DNA of 6,665 nt, from contig CAYGWJ010000087.1 in NCBI GenBank assembly GCA_964353405.1, positions 1 through 6,665 of the forward strand. The letters are read 5' to 3'. Positions within the stretch are counted from its first letter, which is position 1; each line of letters begins with the position of its first letter. The translations under genes and the position numbers were made by a program. Below are positions 6,065 through 6,665 of the stretch, in pieces. Source of the DNA: JBGLNJ01 sp964353405. Its GTDB lineage: Bacteria > Chloroflexota > Anaerolineae > Fen-1058. Below the pieces are notes generated by a model, which saw only the letters and a program-made list of their open reading frames with translations, was not told the origin of the DNA and ran no database searches.

Positions 6065-6665
6065 TATTTCTTGAACTTGGGGTTCGCGCCGTCGCACATC
6101 TTCTTGGTGGCGTCGGCCACGCTCACCTTGCCACTTAGGATCTGGTCAATCTGCGGCTGGTACTGGCCGTTGACGATCTCGTCCCAGTTGCCAGTAAAGA
6201 GCGGGATCTCGGCCTGAGAATAAGCTGCGCCGGCGATAAAGGGCGTGTTGTCCGCCGGCGGCTTGGAGTTCATAAAGGCATCCACACCCGCTTTGGCTTT
6301 GTTTGATGGGATGTTGGTGCCCAACGCTGCGACCTTGCCTTGCACGTCGGCGCTGGTGAGCGCCTTGACCACGGTCCAGGCCTCGTTCGGATTCTTGGTC
6401 TTGGCAGCCACCACGTACGGCCCCCAGAACAGCCACGTCGAGTTGCCGCCCGGTCCCTTGGGCATTTCCACCACGCCCCAGTCGAACTTGGCATTGGCGC
6501 GCATGGCCGGCGTCATCCAGCGTCCGTTCGGGATCATGCCGGCCTGTCCGGCGATGAACTCGGTCTCGCCCACGCCACCCTCAACTCCCGGGAGGGTGGC
6601 AACTTTTTCCTTCTGGAAGATATCCTGCATGAACTGCAACCCGGCTTGCGACTTGGGATCGGTCA
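6064..6665 (-). CDS. sugar ABC transporter substrate-binding protein, C-terminal part (N-terminus beyond window)
   Basis: The last 199 residues of an extracellular solute-binding protein family 1 member, the receptor that captures sugar outside the membrane and delivers it to the permeases. The frame stays open to the window edge; the first residues read TDPKSQAGLQFMQDIF. Typical family features follow: an AGQAGMIPNGRWM segment where the C-lobe meets the hinge, FDWGVVEMPKGPGG, the STWLFWGPYVVAAKTKNPNEAW block, and the final repeat-like helices ending DGANPKFKK. About half of the usual 400-440 residues are missing, including the signal peptide, so a lipoprotein anchor cannot be checked. Aromatic residues (several Trp and Tyr) suit carbohydrate stacking. 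It is the first gene of the group in the window; the promoter must be further upstream. Confidence 0.94.
   Translation of the reverse strand, partial: TDPKSQAGLQFMQDIFQKEKVATLPGVEGGVGETEFIAGQAGMIPNGRWMTPAMRANAKFDWGVVEMPKGPGGNSTWLFWGPYVVAAKTKNPNEAWTVVKALTSADVQGKVAALGTNIPSNKAKAGVDAFMNSKPPADNTPFIAGAAYSQAEIPLFTGNWDEIVNGQYQPQIDQILSGKVSVADATKKMCDGANPKFKK

Noticed and set aside
5805..6217. Short open frames on both strands across the binding-protein/permease spacer
   Set aside because: They run through the palindromes and into the well-supported transporter genes in other frames, and have no ribosome site or recognisable product. The PACPPGRQG-like stretches are just the palindrome translated.
6637..6639. 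TTG as a possible start for the binding protein
   Set aside because: The same frame stays open upstream to the window edge with family-like sequence (TDPKSQAG), and a binding protein of only 191 residues would lack its N-lobe and signal peptide. It is an internal leucine codon.

Overview
The window holds part of a bacterial sugar-uptake and sugar-catabolism operon. All six genes lie on the minus strand, so transcription runs from the high-coordinate end to the low end. In transcript order they are: the C-terminal part of an ABC sugar-binding lipoprotein-type protein (6064-6665, cut by the window edge), a MalF-type permease (4988-5932), a MalG-type permease (4146-4982), an unfamiliar 509-residue protein with GT-B glycosyltransferase-like motifs (2492-4021), a GH31 glycoside hydrolase of the NET37/MYORG-like kind (696-2477), and the N-terminal two thirds of galactose-1-phosphate uridylyltransferase, GalT (1-699, cut by the other edge). 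No RNA gene, CRISPR array, insertion sequence or phage gene was seen.

How the genes fit together (inference): the transporter brings in a short galactose-containing glycoside. The GH31 enzyme has no signal peptide and its stop codon overlaps the GalT start, so it probably releases galactose in the cytoplasm. The galactose is then phosphorylated by a kinase not in the window and passed to GalT for the Leloir pathway. Together with the GH31 subtype this points to an alpha-galactosidase rather than the usual alpha-glucosidase. The 509-residue protein between transporter and hydrolase is the least explained part: it resembles the GT28/MGDG-synthase type of GT-B enzyme, is clearly lower in GC in the lines I counted, and has no obvious job in a catabolic operon.

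Intergenic structure: 131 bases separate the binding protein from permease 1 and hold two stem-loops, one starting at the stop codon and one a GC-rich palindrome. A perfect 15-bp inverted repeat lies in the 124 bases between permease 2 and the 509-residue gene. Elsewhere the genes are tightly packed (gaps of 5 and 14 bases, and a 4-base overlap), which indicates translational coupling.

Organism: the genes use GC-rich codons (about 58-63% GC in the GH31 and galT lines counted), and there is a carbohydrate ABC operon without its own ATPase and dispersed-looking palindromes. This would suit an environmental bacterium such as a Chloroflexota (Anaerolineae-like) lineage, but that is a weak guess from style, not from a marker gene.
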